Assembly (NCBI GenBank): GCA_029862205.1
Contig: JAOTXT010000010.1
Span: 1 to 64,000, forward strand
Direction of reading: 5' to 3'
DNA length: 64,000 nucleotides
Origin: Paracoccaceae bacterium
Lineage (GTDB): Bacteria; Pseudomonadota; Alphaproteobacteria; Rhodobacterales; Rhodobacteraceae
Below the pieces are notes generated by a model. That model ran no database searches and was not told where the DNA came from. It was given only the letters and a program-made list of their open reading frames with translations. Position 1 is the stretch's first letter. Each line of letters starts with the position of its first letter. Shown piece after piece: positions 35,134 to 43,709 of this stretch. The position numbers and the translations under genes are program-made.

Positions 35134-35991
35134 GTGAGATCAATACATCTGGTGGTTGTCTCGTCGCTTTGCCTGCTTCTTGGCTGCGTCGAAAATGGCG
35201 CCATTCAACGCTCGCAAAGACAACCTCTGGTTGAAGAATTTCATTTGCAACGCATGCTGGTGATGCGCTACCCGCCGAAAATTGCCGCAAAAAGCCCCAT
35301 GGAGCTGCCCGCGGCCATGAAAGCCGCCGCAAGAATTGATTCGTCAAACCTTGCCGCGCGCGAATCGGCGCGGTGGACCGGGATCGACAGCCTGCCCTAT
35401 CTGACCAACACCGAGATCGGGCTCAAATTCCTGAAATCCGGGCGCCCCCGGGCATTGGCACGTGGCACGCCAGCCAACGCTTGCCCCGTGATCGCGATGG
35501 CGGACGGCGTTGCCGGCAACTCGCGCCCGGAGGTGGCGCGCGCGGCGCTCGAGAAGTGTCTCGCCCAGATAACGCCGGACCAGCCGGCCTGCGGCTGCCA
35601 GGTCGTGGCACTGGACGACGTCGTGATGATTGCCGCTGACGAGACCGCCTATGCGACCGGAACCAGCGCCCGTTTGCGCTCGGCAGCGCTTGATCTGGAC
35701 CTGTTGCTGGTCGCCGAGGAGATCGAGGGCGGGATCCTTCTGCGCGACCTGAACGGCGAGATCGCGCGCGTCGCCTACGGGCCGGCCGAGCAGGTCGAGT
35801 TGCGTTTCGCGGGCAATGGCGAGGTCTTCAAGGGCACGCGCATCCCGGTCGGCTTCCGGCGGGGCCGCATCGCAGAGCGCATCTACGCAAGTGATGCGCA
35901 GGGCGGTCGGGTCAGCTTGCTTGTGGGTTTCGAGCCGTCGGAGTTGGCGGGCGGCGCGGCCGCATGGCTCGCCTGGCCGTCAGAAAGTTAG
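35134..35991 (+). CDS. Lipoprotein of unknown function
   Basis: 285 residues from GTG 35134 (AGG seven bases upstream); the open frame further left is noncoding. The lipobox is in SIHLVVVSSLCLLLGCVE, so the mature protein is a lipid-anchored envelope protein. The middle has ARGTPANACPVIAMADGVAG, with Cys at ACPV and CGC, then beta-rich LLVAEEIEGGILLRDLNGE. No family was recognised. Divergent from the cold-shock gene. Its stop lies within the first unit of a 17-base tandem repeat (35979-36029). Confidence 0.65.
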   Translation: MRSIHLVVVSSLCLLLGCVENGAIQRSQRQPLVEEFHLQRMLVMRYPPKIAAKSPMELPAAMKAAARIDSSNLAARESARWTGIDSLPYLTNTEIGLKFLKSGRPRALARGTPANACPVIAMADGVAGNSRPEVARAALEKCLAQITPDQPACGCQVVALDDVVMIAADETAYATGTSARLRSAALDLDLLLVAEEIEGGILLRDLNGEIARVAYGPAEQVELRFAGNGEVFKGTRIPVGFRRGRIAERIYASDAQGGRVSLLVGFEPSELAGGAAAWLAWPSES

Positions 35992-36029
35992 GGCCGTCCG
36001 AAAGTTAGGGCCGGCAGAAAGTCACGACC
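35979..36029 (+). repeat. Tandem repeat, three units of 17 bases
   Basis: GTCAGAAAGTTAGGGCC (35979-35995), GTCCGAAAGTTAGGGCC (35996-36012) and GGCAGAAAGTCACGACC (36013-36029). The first unit holds the stop codon of the lipoprotein gene. Confidence 0.8.
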
Positions 36030-36043
36030 GTCCGGGAGCGAGA

Positions 36044-36517
36044 TCAGCACCCGCCCCGGTCATCCGCGACCCGGGTCCAGGTCTGCGCCTTCCCGAAAAT
36101 CGGTAGCAGCACATAGCCGCGCAGGACCAGCTGGCCCGGGTCTGCCGTGATTTTTGCCGCGTAGGATTTTCCGTCGCGGGGATTGTAGATCATCCCCGAC
36201 CAGGTGCCGTCATCTGATCTGCCGAAGCTCTTGACCAGTTCGGTCGAACAGAGCGGCGCGTTGCGGAGCGTTTCGTCGTGATTGTTCCGGTCGGTCTTGG
36301 CCTGTCCCACGTTATCCAGCGGCTCGCGCAGCCAGGCGATCCGGCCGCAGGCCTTCGCGGGCGCCGCGTCGCAAGGCGCGATCCTGACGATCGCCCGGCC
36401 GCTTTGGGTCAGCCAAAGGCCGAACGGCGCCGCGCGCCCCTCTGGCGACGCGAACGCAGCGCTTGGCGCCGCCATGACAAAGAACGCCAAGGCGCTGAAA
36501 AGCAACCGTCCCTTCAT
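36044..36517 (-). CDS. DUF2147 family secreted protein
   Basis: 157 residues with a signal peptide (LLFSALAFFVMAAPSAAFA). The DUF2147 pattern is present: FGLWLTQSGRAIVRIAPC, KACGRIAWLREPLDN, then WSGMIYNPRDGKSYAAKI and LVLRGYVLLPIFGKAQTW. It is a small periplasmic lipocalin-like beta fold of unknown function. It converges on the lipoprotein gene and is divergent from the aminopeptidase P gene. Conserved cysteines near CDAAPAKAC probably form a disulfide. Confidence 0.87.
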   Translation of the reverse strand: MKGRLLFSALAFFVMAAPSAAFASPEGRAAPFGLWLTQSGRAIVRIAPCDAAPAKACGRIAWLREPLDNVGQAKTDRNNHDETLRNAPLCSTELVKSFGRSDDGTWSGMIYNPRDGKSYAAKITADPGQLVLRGYVLLPIFGKAQTWTRVADDRGGC

Positions 36518-36641
36518 TCCGACGGCCTAATTGCGTCAGTTGGCGGCCCGATTCAAGTCAAGCTCGCGAAAGCGTCATTTTCGGCTTGCTCCGCCAAGCG
36601 CTCCGGGGCCAGCATGGGCGCTGGCCAGCCGGGGGTGCGCG

Positions 36642-38471
36642 ATGTTCCAATCCTTCGATCAAAAGGGCGGCAGGGAGGGCACGCCCGAACGGGTCGCCGC
36701 GTTGCGCGCGCGCCTTGTCGGGCTGGGAGCGGACGGCTTCCTGGCGCCGCGCGCCGATGCCCATCAGGGCGAGACGGTTGCCCCCTGCGACGAACGGCTG
36801 GCCTATCTGACCGGCTTCACCGGTTCGGCCGGGCTGGCGATTGTCATGACCGACTGCGCTGCGCTTTTCGTCGACGGGCGCTACACGCTGCAGGCCGAGG
36901 CCCAGGTCGAGCCGTCCATCTTCGAGATCGTGCCGATCCACGAGACGCCGGTCGCCAAATGGGTGGAAAAGACGCTCGGCGAGGACCAGGCGCTTGCCTA
37001 TGATCCGTGGCTCCACGGGCGCAACGAGATTGACCGTCTCAGGAAGGCCACCGCCACAGCGGGCGCGAAGCTGATGCCGCTCGATGCCAACCCGGTCGAC
37101 GCGATCTGGGAAGACCGGCCACCGCCGCCGCTTGGGGCGGTCCGGGTCCAGCCGACGGAACTGGCCGGCGAGGAAACCGCGGCACGCCGCCGCCGGGTCG
37201 GCGCCCGGGTCGCCGAAGCGGGGGCGGCGGCGGCCGTCCTGACCCAGCCCGATAGTCTGGCCTGGCTGCTGAACATCCGAGGCGGCGACCTGCCCCGCTC
37301 GCCAGTGGCGCTGGGCTTCGGAATCCTAAACGCGGACGGCACCGTCGCGCTCTACATGGAACCCGAGAAATGCGATGGCGAGGTCCGCGCGCATCTGGGA
37401 AACGAGGTCGCCATCGCGCCACCTGACCACTTCGGCGAGGGCCTGGCGATGTTCGGTGACAAGACCGTCCTAATCGACAAAGCAACCTGCCCGCTTTGGG
37501 TGGCGGACCAGCTAAAAGGTGCGGACGCACACATCGTTTGGGGTCAAGACCCCTGTGTCCTGCCGAAAGCAATAAAGAACGAAGCCGAGTGCGAGGGCAT
37601 GCGCGTGGCTCATCGCCGCGACGGCGCCGCGATGGTTCGGTTTCTCCACTGGCTCGACACCGAAATCGCGGCGGGGACCGAGCTGACCGAGATCGATGTG
37701 GTCACGGCGCTAGAGAAATTCCGCGCCGCCGATCGGGCCCTCTTGGATATCTCGTTCGACACGATCTGCGGGTCCGGGCCGAACGGCGCGATCGTGCATT
37801 ACCGGGTCACCCGCCAGACCAACCGGACCCTGGCACCGGGCGAACTGTTGCTGGTGGACTCGGGCGGGCAATACCAGGATGGCACGACCGACATAACGCG
37901 GACCATCGCCGTCGGGCCGCCGCCCGAGGAAGCGCGGCGGCCTTTTACCCTGGTGCTGAAGGGCATGATCCAGCTCAGCCGCACGCGCTGGCCTGATGGG
38001 GTCAGCGGACGCGATCTCGACGCGCTGGCGCGCGGGCCGCTCTGGCGCGCGGGTCTGGACTATGATCACGGTACCGGCCACGGGGTTGGAGCGTATTTGA
38101 ACGTGCATGAAGGCCCACAGCGCCTGTCGCGCAAAGGGGGCGACGTGGCCCTGGCCCCCGGCATGATCGTCTCGAACGAGCCCGGCTATTACCGCACCGG
38201 CGCGTTCGGCATCCGGATCGAGAACCTGGTCCTGGTCACCGAACCCTCGGTCACGGAGGGCGGCGAACGCGAAATGATGGGCTTCGAGACGCTGACCCTG
38301 GCGCCGATCGACCGGCGGCTGATCGCCTCTGATCTGTTGAGTGTGGACGAGCGGGCGTGGCTCGACGATTACCATGCGCGCGTGCGGGGCGAGATCGGCG
38401 CGGCGCTCGGCCCGGAAGGCGACGGCGTGGTTATCGACTGGCTCGACCAGGCATGCGCGCCACTGGACTAG
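36642..38471 (+). CDS. Aminopeptidase P-family protein (peptidase M24B)
   Basis: 609 residues from ATG 36642, at the usual family start (FQSFDQKGGREGTPERVAAL follows). There are two creatinase-like N-terminal domains and a C-terminal pita-bread domain. Metal ligands are in LLVDSGGQYQDGTTDITRT (two Asp), HGTGHGVGAYLNVHEGPQ (His), SNEPGYYRTGAFGIRIEN (Glu) and a C-terminal GFETLTLAPID (Glu). It removes N-terminal residues before proline in the cytoplasm. The three-domain length matches the eukaryote-like, long bacterial form. Promoter region shared with the divergent DUF2147 gene. Confidence 0.93.
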   Translation: MFQSFDQKGGREGTPERVAALRARLVGLGADGFLAPRADAHQGETVAPCDERLAYLTGFTGSAGLAIVMTDCAALFVDGRYTLQAEAQVEPSIFEIVPIHETPVAKWVEKTLGEDQALAYDPWLHGRNEIDRLRKATATAGAKLMPLDANPVDAIWEDRPPPPLGAVRVQPTELAGEETAARRRRVGARVAEAGAAAAVLTQPDSLAWLLNIRGGDLPRSPVALGFGILNADGTVALYMEPEKCDGEVRAHLGNEVAIAPPDHFGEGLAMFGDKTVLIDKATCPLWVADQLKGADAHIVWGQDPCVLPKAIKNEAECEGMRVAHRRDGAAMVRFLHWLDTEIAAGTELTEIDVVTALEKFRAADRALLDISFDTICGSGPNGAIVHYRVTRQTNRTLAPGELLLVDSGGQYQDGTTDITRTIAVGPPPEEARRPFTLVLKGMIQLSRTRWPDGVSGRDLDALARGPLWRAGLDYDHGTGHGVGAYLNVHEGPQRLSRKGGDVALAPGMIVSNEPGYYRTGAFGIRIENLVLVTEPSVTEGGEREMMGFETLTLAPIDRRLIASDLLSVDERAWLDDYHARVRGEIGAALGPEGDGVVIDWLDQACAPLD

Positions 38472-38516
38472 CCGAGGATCGGAAATACATTCATCTACGT
38501 TTGAGGGGAAAGCCTG

Positions 38517-38858
38517 ATGTCCGAGAAATTTTCGATCGCGCCCGCCAGCGGCGTCCATGTGGTGCGGGCCGGAGGCGCGGTGATCGGCGAGACCGTACGT
38601 GCTCTGATGCTGACCGAGCATGGCTACGAGCCGGTGATCTATTTCCCGCGAGAGGATGCGGGGATCGAGTTCCTCGATCGTTCCGAGACCCGCACGAATT
38701 GCCCACACAAGGGCGAGGCCAGGCATTTCCACATCGCGGCCAAGTCCGGTCCCATCACCGATGCGGCCTGGTCCTACGAAGACCCGCTGCCGGGCGCGGA
38801 AGCGATCAAGGGCTACATCGCGTTTTACGCCGAAAAGGCCACGGTGGAAGCGTTGTAG
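38517..38858 (+). CDS. DUF427 domain protein
   Basis: 113 residues. The DUF427 pattern is clear: HVVRAGGAVIGETVRALML, YEPVIYFPREDAGIEFLDRS, TNCPHKGEARHFHIA and SYEDPLPGAEAIKGYIAFY. It is a small cytoplasmic beta-barrel common in actinobacteria and alphaproteobacteria; its function is unknown. The Cys-Pro-His-Lys-Gly segment is the most conserved site. Follows the aminopeptidase gene by 45 bases on the same strand and is followed by a very large hairpin. Confidence 0.9.
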   Translation: MSEKFSIAPASGVHVVRAGGAVIGETVRALMLTEHGYEPVIYFPREDAGIEFLDRSETRTNCPHKGEARHFHIAAKSGPITDAAWSYEDPLPGAEAIKGYIAFYAEKATVEAL

Positions 38859-38866
38859 GCTAGATT

Positions 38867-38957
38867 CCGCCGCCCACCCAGGCCTCCCCACCCAACCACC
38901 AATCATGCCAATGGTAGAGAATTGGTGGTTGGGCGGGGAGGCCTGGGTGGGCGGCGG
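38867..38957. repeat. 37-base inverted repeat with 17-base loop
   Basis: Arms 38867-38903 and 38921-38957 are complementary at 36 of 37 positions and enclose CATGCCAATGGTAGAGA. It lies between the ends of two convergent genes. It may end transcription from both sides, but there is no T tract and it is far longer than usual terminators. Confidence 0.85.
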
Positions 38958-38965
38958 CCAGATAA

Positions 38966-40657
38966 TCACGCGTGCTCTTCGCGCAATTCCTCCTCCAGCA
39001 CCCGGCTATAGGCCGACAGCGCATCGGCGCGGAACAGCGCGCCCAGAAGCTCGGGCTTGGTTTCCTCTGTTACCGCGCCGTCGATCACTGGTAGGAACCG
39101 CCCGCCCAGCTCTCTGAACATTGGCAGCGCCCGGTCCAGATGGTCTTCGCGGCGCAGGTAGACACCCTGCTCGATCAATTCCCAGCAACTGGCATCGGCC
39201 GCGCAATCCTCGGCCCCGCGATGGCGCATCAGATGGACGACCGGCATGGTCGCCGCCAGATAGCCCTGCGGCCCGTCCGATAGTTTCAGGCCGCGCCGCT
39301 CGAGCTGGGTCAAGAAGGCCGAGCGCGCGACGATCCGGCTGGCCACGACCGAGGCGAGCGAGACCGAGATCATCACCGCGATCCCCGCCTGCCAGTCGCC
39401 GGTCAGCTCGAAGACGATCAGGGTCGACGAGATCGGCGCTCCCAGGACAGCGCCCGCCACCGCGCCCATGCCCGCCAAGGCATAAAGCCCTTGGCTGCCC
39501 GAGACCGCCGGGAAGATCTGGATCGCCAATTCGCCGAAGGCGCATCCCGTCAGCGCGCCCAGCATGATCGCGGGCGAAAAGACGCCGCCACCCATCCGCC
39601 CCGCATAGGTGATGCAGACCGCGACTACCTTGACCACGGCGAAGGCCACCGCCGTGAAGAACGCGAATTGGGTCGTCAGCGCCAGCGACGTGGTCTCGTA
39701 GCCGACGCCAATGATATGGGGGAACTGGAGCGCGATGATGCCCAACATCGCGCCCGCCACCGCCGGTCGCAGCAGGTCGGGGATATGCAGCGCCTGCTGC
39801 ACCCGGTCGGCAACCCCCTCGGCGACGAAGAGGCTGCGCACCATCACCGCGCCGACGAAGCCCGATAGGACGCCGAGGATCATGAACGCCGGGATCTCCC
39901 AATAAAAGGCGATTGTGTGGACCGGAAGGGTGAACTCGGTGACGTCGCCCAGATGGATCCGCCCGACCACCGTGGCCGCGACCGCGGCGATCACGATCGG
40001 CCCGAGCGCGTGCAGCGCGAAGTGACGCAGAACCACTTCCATGGCGAAAAGCGCGCCCGCCAATGGCGCGTTGAAGCTGGCCGAGACCGCGGCCGCGGCC
40101 GCGCAGCCCAGAATGTCACGCGCCGCGATCGGGGGCGCTTTGAGCTTTTCCGAGACCCAGCTCGCGATCACCGCGCCTAGATGGATCGCTGGTCCCTCGC
40201 GGCCGGTACTGCCCCCGGTCGAGAGCGTCACCAACGCCGCCCCGACCGAGGCGACGCCGGTGCGCCGGTCGACCTTGCCGTCATGGATCGCCGCCGCCTC
40301 GATCACGGCATCGACCCCGCGCGCCCGGGCGTCTCGGGTGAAGACCGTCAGGATCAGCCCCACGATCAGCCCGCCGACGATGGGAATAACGAGGACCAGA
40401 TACCAGGGAAGCGCGGCGGCGACCGAATGGATCACCTCGTTATCGGCGCCGTAGAACTGGGTTTGCAGCCAAATGATGCCTTGGCGGAACAGGATCACCG
40501 CATATCCGGTGACCACGCCGATGACCATCGCAAGCGGCCAAAGCACGATTTGGCTGAAATCGCGGGTTCGCAGCACCCGGGCGCGCAGCCGGGCGGCCTT
40601 GGCCCGAAGCCATTCCTTGGCTGGCTTGATCCCCGCTACCGGCATGTCGCCCGGCAC
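38966..40657 (-). CDS. ClC-family chloride channel or transporter with C-terminal CBS-like region
   Basis: 563 residues. About ten membrane helices. The ClC motif GREGP (with the gating Glu) is in GSTGREGPAIHLGAVIASWV, and the ion-binding GGGVFSPAIMLG is near the C-terminal half; the GSGIP motif is replaced by ARGVDAVIEA. The last 120 residues (LIEQGVYLRREDHLDRALPM and RFLPVIDG) look like a CBS domain. The gating Glu favours Cl-/H+ exchange, but channel or fluoride/other anion selectivity cannot be read. Convergent with DUF427. Confidence 0.88.
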   Translation of the reverse strand: MPGDMPVAGIKPAKEWLRAKAARLRARVLRTRDFSQIVLWPLAMVIGVVTGYAVILFRQGIIWLQTQFYGADNEVIHSVAAALPWYLVLVIPIVGGLIVGLILTVFTRDARARGVDAVIEAAAIHDGKVDRRTGVASVGAALVTLSTGGSTGREGPAIHLGAVIASWVSEKLKAPPIAARDILGCAAAAAVSASFNAPLAGALFAMEVVLRHFALHALGPIVIAAVAATVVGRIHLGDVTEFTLPVHTIAFYWEIPAFMILGVLSGFVGAVMVRSLFVAEGVADRVQQALHIPDLLRPAVAGAMLGIIALQFPHIIGVGYETTSLALTTQFAFFTAVAFAVVKVVAVCITYAGRMGGGVFSPAIMLGALTGCAFGELAIQIFPAVSGSQGLYALAGMGAVAGAVLGAPISSTLIVFELTGDWQAGIAVMISVSLASVVASRIVARSAFLTQLERRGLKLSDGPQGYLAATMPVVHLMRHRGAEDCAADASCWELIEQGVYLRREDHLDRALPMFRELGGRFLPVIDGAVTEETKPELLGALFRADALSAYSRVLEEELREEHA

Positions 40658-40683
40658 TACCCCTGAAGGCGTATCGTTTTCAA

Positions 40684-40692
40684 TTATCCACA
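40684..40692. promoter_or_regulatory. Perfect DnaA-box sequence (isolated)
   Basis: TTATCCACA in the 84-base gap between the ClC and thioesterase genes. A single box with no clustered copies nearby; an origin is not supported. Confidence 0.25.
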
Positions 40693-40741
40693 GCCTAAGA
40701 CCATAAGGACTCGGCGAAAAGCCCCTGGCGCGGGAAGTTGA

Positions 40742-41248
40742 TCAGGTGTTGCTGCGAATGCCCAGGCGGTTTCCGGCCTGTGCGGGTCGCGGGAGCCCCG
40801 CATGGGCTGCCGTCAGCCGCTGGATCCGCTCTTGCGCCGCGTCCGGATAGGGCGCCGAGCGCCTGGCCTCGAGGTCCACGTTCATGGTCAGGCTTTCATA
40901 GGTCGCCGCCGGCTGGCCGGTCTCGCCGTTGATCATAGTCATGAAGAAGTGGACCCGCTTCGGGTCCGCGTCCAGCACCTGGAACTCGCAGTGGAACGCG
41001 CCGCCCTCGAGCAGTTCGCCCAGATAGTGGATCTGGGTCTGCAACGCCATCGGCCCCATGCGGTGCTCGCGGACCAGGTTCTCTCCGATCTTCAGGACCC
41101 CCTCGAAAATCTCGTCCGCCGCCTGGTCAAAGGCCATGGTGTAATAGGCGACGTTCATATGGCCATTATAGTCGATCCACTCCGGCGGCACGTGGCGGGT
41201 GGTGGTGCGGATCGGGGCCTTCTCGTACGCGATCTCGGTCTCGGCCAT
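40742..41248 (-). CDS. Thioesterase family protein (hot-dog fold)
   Basis: 168 residues. The hot-dog pattern is EWIDYNGHMNVAYYTMAFDQ, with the Asp-Tyr-Asn-Gly-His-Met loop, then MALQTQIHYLGELLEGG and VHFFMTMINGETGQPAATYE. It resembles carnitine-operon thioesterases (betainyl-CoA or acyl-CoA hydrolases). Divergent from the FAD-linked dehydrogenase across 79 bases. In many Rhodobacterales similar genes stand with GlxA-type regulators, as at 33286 here; the substrate is not proven. Confidence 0.82.
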   Translation of the reverse strand: MAETEIAYEKAPIRTTTRHVPPEWIDYNGHMNVAYYTMAFDQAADEIFEGVLKIGENLVREHRMGPMALQTQIHYLGELLEGGAFHCEFQVLDADPKRVHFFMTMINGETGQPAATYESLTMNVDLEARRSAPYPDAAQERIQRLTAAHAGLPRPAQAGNRLGIRSNT

Positions 41249-41327
41249 GGAGCCTCCTTAAGCGTTGCTGGCGCGAATAAATCAGCTTATCCCGGGCCAA
41301 GACAAGGAAAAGCCTGCGAGAGGTTCG

Positions 41328-42701
41328 ATGAGCATTGAGAGTGCGATTACCGAGTTGGCCCCGCATTTCGGTGACCGGCTGAGCCAGGCCGAAAGCGTGC
41401 GCGAACAGCACGGGCACGACGAGGCGCATCACCGCCCGCGACTGCCCGACGCGGTAATCTGGCCCCACTCGACCGAGGAAGTGGCGCTGGTCGCGCGCAC
41501 CTGCAACGAGCATGGCTGCCCAATCGTGCCCTGGGGCACCGGCACCTCGCTGGAAGGCCATGTGATCCCCGTCCAGGGTGGGATCAGCCTGGATTTCACC
41601 CAGATGGACAAGGTGCTGGCAGTCCATTCGGAAGACATGGACGTAGTCGTGCAGCCCGGTATCCAGCGCATCCGGCTGAACGAGGAGCTGCGCGAGACCG
41701 GGCTCTTCTTCCCGGTCGATCCGGGTGCGGACGCCTCGATCGGCGGCATGGCGGCGACGCGGGCGTCCGGCACCTGCGCGGTGCGCTATGGCACGATGCG
41801 CGAGGCGGTGCTGGCGCTGGAGGTGGTGCTGGCGGATGGGCGGGTAATCCGGACCGGCAGCCGCGCCCGGAAATCCGCGGCCGGCTATGACCTGACAAAG
41901 CTCTTCGTCGGCTCGGAAGGGACGCTCGGGATCATCACCGAGCTGACCTTGCGCCTTCACGGCGTGCCCGAGGCGGTGGCGGCGGCGACTTGCGCCTTCG
42001 AGGCCATGGAGGACGCGGTCAACACGGTGATCGAGACCATCCAGATGGGAGTGCCGATCGCCCGGATCGAGCTGTTGGACGCGCTGTCGATCAAGGGCTT
42101 CAACGGGCACGCGGGCTACGACATGCCGGAATTGCCGACCTTGTTCCTGGAGTTCCAAGGGTCGGAGGCCGGCGTGGCCGAGCAGTCCGAGACCGTGGGC
42201 GTGATCGCCGAGGAGCACCGGGGCCGTGGTTTCGAATGGACCACGAGACCTGAGGAGCGCAACCGCCTGTGGTCGGCGCGGCACAATATCTTCTACGCCC
42301 AGCAGTCGCTCAGACCCGGGGCGAAGGGCTACGTGACGGATGTCTGCGTGCCGATCTCGCGGCTGGCCGAGGCGATCCTGGAGACCAATGAGGACCTGGA
42401 CGCAAGCCCGCTGATCGCGCCCCTGGTCGGCCATGTCGGCGATGGGAACTTCCACCTGGCGCTGCTCATCGACCCGGACGACCCGGCGGAGAGATCGGAG
42501 GCCGAACGGGTGGGTGCCCGCATCTCCGAGCGCGCCATCCGGCTCGGCGGCACGGTGACGGGAGAGCATGGGGTGGGCCTGGGCAAGCGCAAGTTCATGG
42601 AGGCCGAGCACGGGGAGGCCTGGGCGGTGATGGGCGAGATCAAGCGGACCCTGGACCCGAGGGGGATTCTCAATCCGGGCAAGATCGTGCCCGGGAATTG
42701 A
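41328..42701 (+). CDS. FAD-linked oxidase, D-lactate/glycolate dehydrogenase (GlcD/Dld) type
   Basis: 457 residues from ATG 41328 (GAGAGG at 41318-41323). FAD-binding PCMH domain: CPIVPWGTGTSLEGHVIPVQ, FFPVDPGADASIGGMAATRA and GSEGTLGIITELTLRL. C-terminal FAD-oxidase domain with HVGDGNFHLALL, a metal-binding His pair, and GTVTGEHGVGLGKRKFM. It oxidises a 2-hydroxy acid, most likely D-lactate, to its oxo acid and passes electrons to cytochrome or quinone. No glcE/glcF genes follow, so the single-subunit D-lactate dehydrogenase type fits better than glycolate oxidase. Confidence 0.9.
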   Translation: MSIESAITELAPHFGDRLSQAESVREQHGHDEAHHRPRLPDAVIWPHSTEEVALVARTCNEHGCPIVPWGTGTSLEGHVIPVQGGISLDFTQMDKVLAVHSEDMDVVVQPGIQRIRLNEELRETGLFFPVDPGADASIGGMAATRASGTCAVRYGTMREAVLALEVVLADGRVIRTGSRARKSAAGYDLTKLFVGSEGTLGIITELTLRLHGVPEAVAAATCAFEAMEDAVNTVIETIQMGVPIARIELLDALSIKGFNGHAGYDMPELPTLFLEFQGSEAGVAEQSETVGVIAEEHRGRGFEWTTRPEERNRLWSARHNIFYAQQSLRPGAKGYVTDVCVPISRLAEAILETNEDLDASPLIAPLVGHVGDGNFHLALLIDPDDPAERSEAERVGARISERAIRLGGTVTGEHGVGLGKRKFMEAEHGEAWAVMGEIKRTLDPRGILNPGKIVPGN

Positions 42702-43161
42702 GGGATCTCACAGGCTCTCACATGTGAGAGCCTTATGAGCCGATTGTTTTTAAACGGTAATTCGAGATCTTTACCGATTCTTCACGGTTGGCGCGCGCTC
42801 CGTGGCTTTCCGGCGCAACGGGTTTCGGCCGGCGATCGGCCTGATGCTGCGGCGGATCGGTGGAACCACGGCGGGCAAATCCGGTTGCGTTGATTGTGGG
42901 CTCTGACGAGCCCACCCTACGGGGCTGGTGAAACCTACGGACATAGCCTTCCGGCCAATAACGGTCGAATTTGCGGGTGCAGCTTAAGGTTTGGATTGAG
43001 CCCGAACTACAAAATGCTGCACCGCATCCGAATGGCAGCAATGGGCGGCAAGCCGGACGCTCGGAGAGTGCGCGCTACGTGTACTTCTGACCCAATGCGG
43101 ACATTCGTCACGTTTCACATGGGTCCGCTGAGGTCTTAGCACGCGTGAGACATAGCGCGGC
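42702..43161. other. Intergenic region with palindromes; no gene
   Basis: About 460 bases at the left border of the AT-richer cyclase/PsiE segment. It has a perfect 22-base palindrome (42712-42733), a perfect 8-bp hairpin GTGGGCTC/GAGCCCAC (42896-42903 with 42908-42915) joined to a GTAGGGTGGG element (minus strand, 42920-42911), and no frame with a ribosome site. Confidence 0.6.
42712..42733 (+). terminator. Perfect palindrome behind the dehydrogenase gene, probable terminator
   Basis: AGGCTCTCACATGTGAGAGC continues to CCT: 22 bases, fully self-complementary, 10 bases after the stop at 42701. A T-rich stretch follows at 42745-42751. A protein-binding site is the other possibility. Confidence 0.55.
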
Positions 43162-43665
43162 CTACTCATCATTTTTGGATGGTTGTTCTTTCCTTGAGGA
43201 TTTCGCGTCAGGCTTCTCACTCGTGTGCGAGATGAACGGCATCTCTTCCTCTGCCGAGTAGCGAAGAACAAACGATGCGACTGCCAGTATCAATGTCGCG
43301 CCTGCAATTGTAAGCAGACGTTCGTTCGTCATGTCCTTGATGTTCAGCGAACTGGCAAGTGACCGCGTCATCACGGTGATCGCGACGTAGAGCAGAAACT
43401 GAACCGGCAATCTATTGGTCTTGAAGTAGATGCCGACCATCGCACCCAATTCCAGGAAGATGAACAAGAGGAGTATGTCCTCGACGCTTGCCGCCCCCTT
43501 TTCCATCATACCGAGATAAGCATCAATGGCTGACCAGACGATTGTCGCGCCGATTGCAAACAATGCAACCAGTTGAAAGCCATCAACCATATGATTGCCG
43601 AGTCGCTCAGCAACAGTCTCTGCTTTGTCAGCCGTTTGATCAACGAAATCAACGATCTTCGACAT
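43162..43665 (-). CDS. PsiE-like four-helix membrane protein
   Basis: 167 residues from ATG 43665, with AAGGAG eight bases upstream; an upstream start at 43713 would overlap the cyclase gene. A short amphipathic N-terminus (VDFVDQTADKAETVAERLGN) is followed by four helices: QLVALFAIGATIVWSAIDAY, DILLLFIFLELGAMVGIYF, VQFLLYVAITVMTRSLASS and LTIAGATLILAVASFVLRY. The loop ELGAMVGIYFKTNRLPVQF is the PsiE signature. PsiE was named as phosphate-starvation inducible; its function is not known. It lies 44 bases behind the cyclase-like gene on the same strand, and both are AT-richer than the surroundings, so they probably form one operon. Confidence 0.75.
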   Translation of the reverse strand: MSKIVDFVDQTADKAETVAERLGNHMVDGFQLVALFAIGATIVWSAIDAYLGMMEKGAASVEDILLLFIFLELGAMVGIYFKTNRLPVQFLLYVAITVMTRSLASSLNIKDMTNERLLTIAGATLILAVASFVLRYSAEEEMPFISHTSEKPDAKSSRKEQPSKNDE

Positions 43666-43709
43666 TTTCCACTCCTTCTTGTGCAGCGGCGATTTATTCT
43701 GCAGCTTGT

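Noticed and set aside
35979-36029. CRISPR array
   Set aside because: Units of 17 bases are directly adjacent with no spacers, and there are no cas genes.
40684-40692. Replication origin
   Set aside because: Only one DnaA box, with no cluster and no AT-rich unwinding element beside it.
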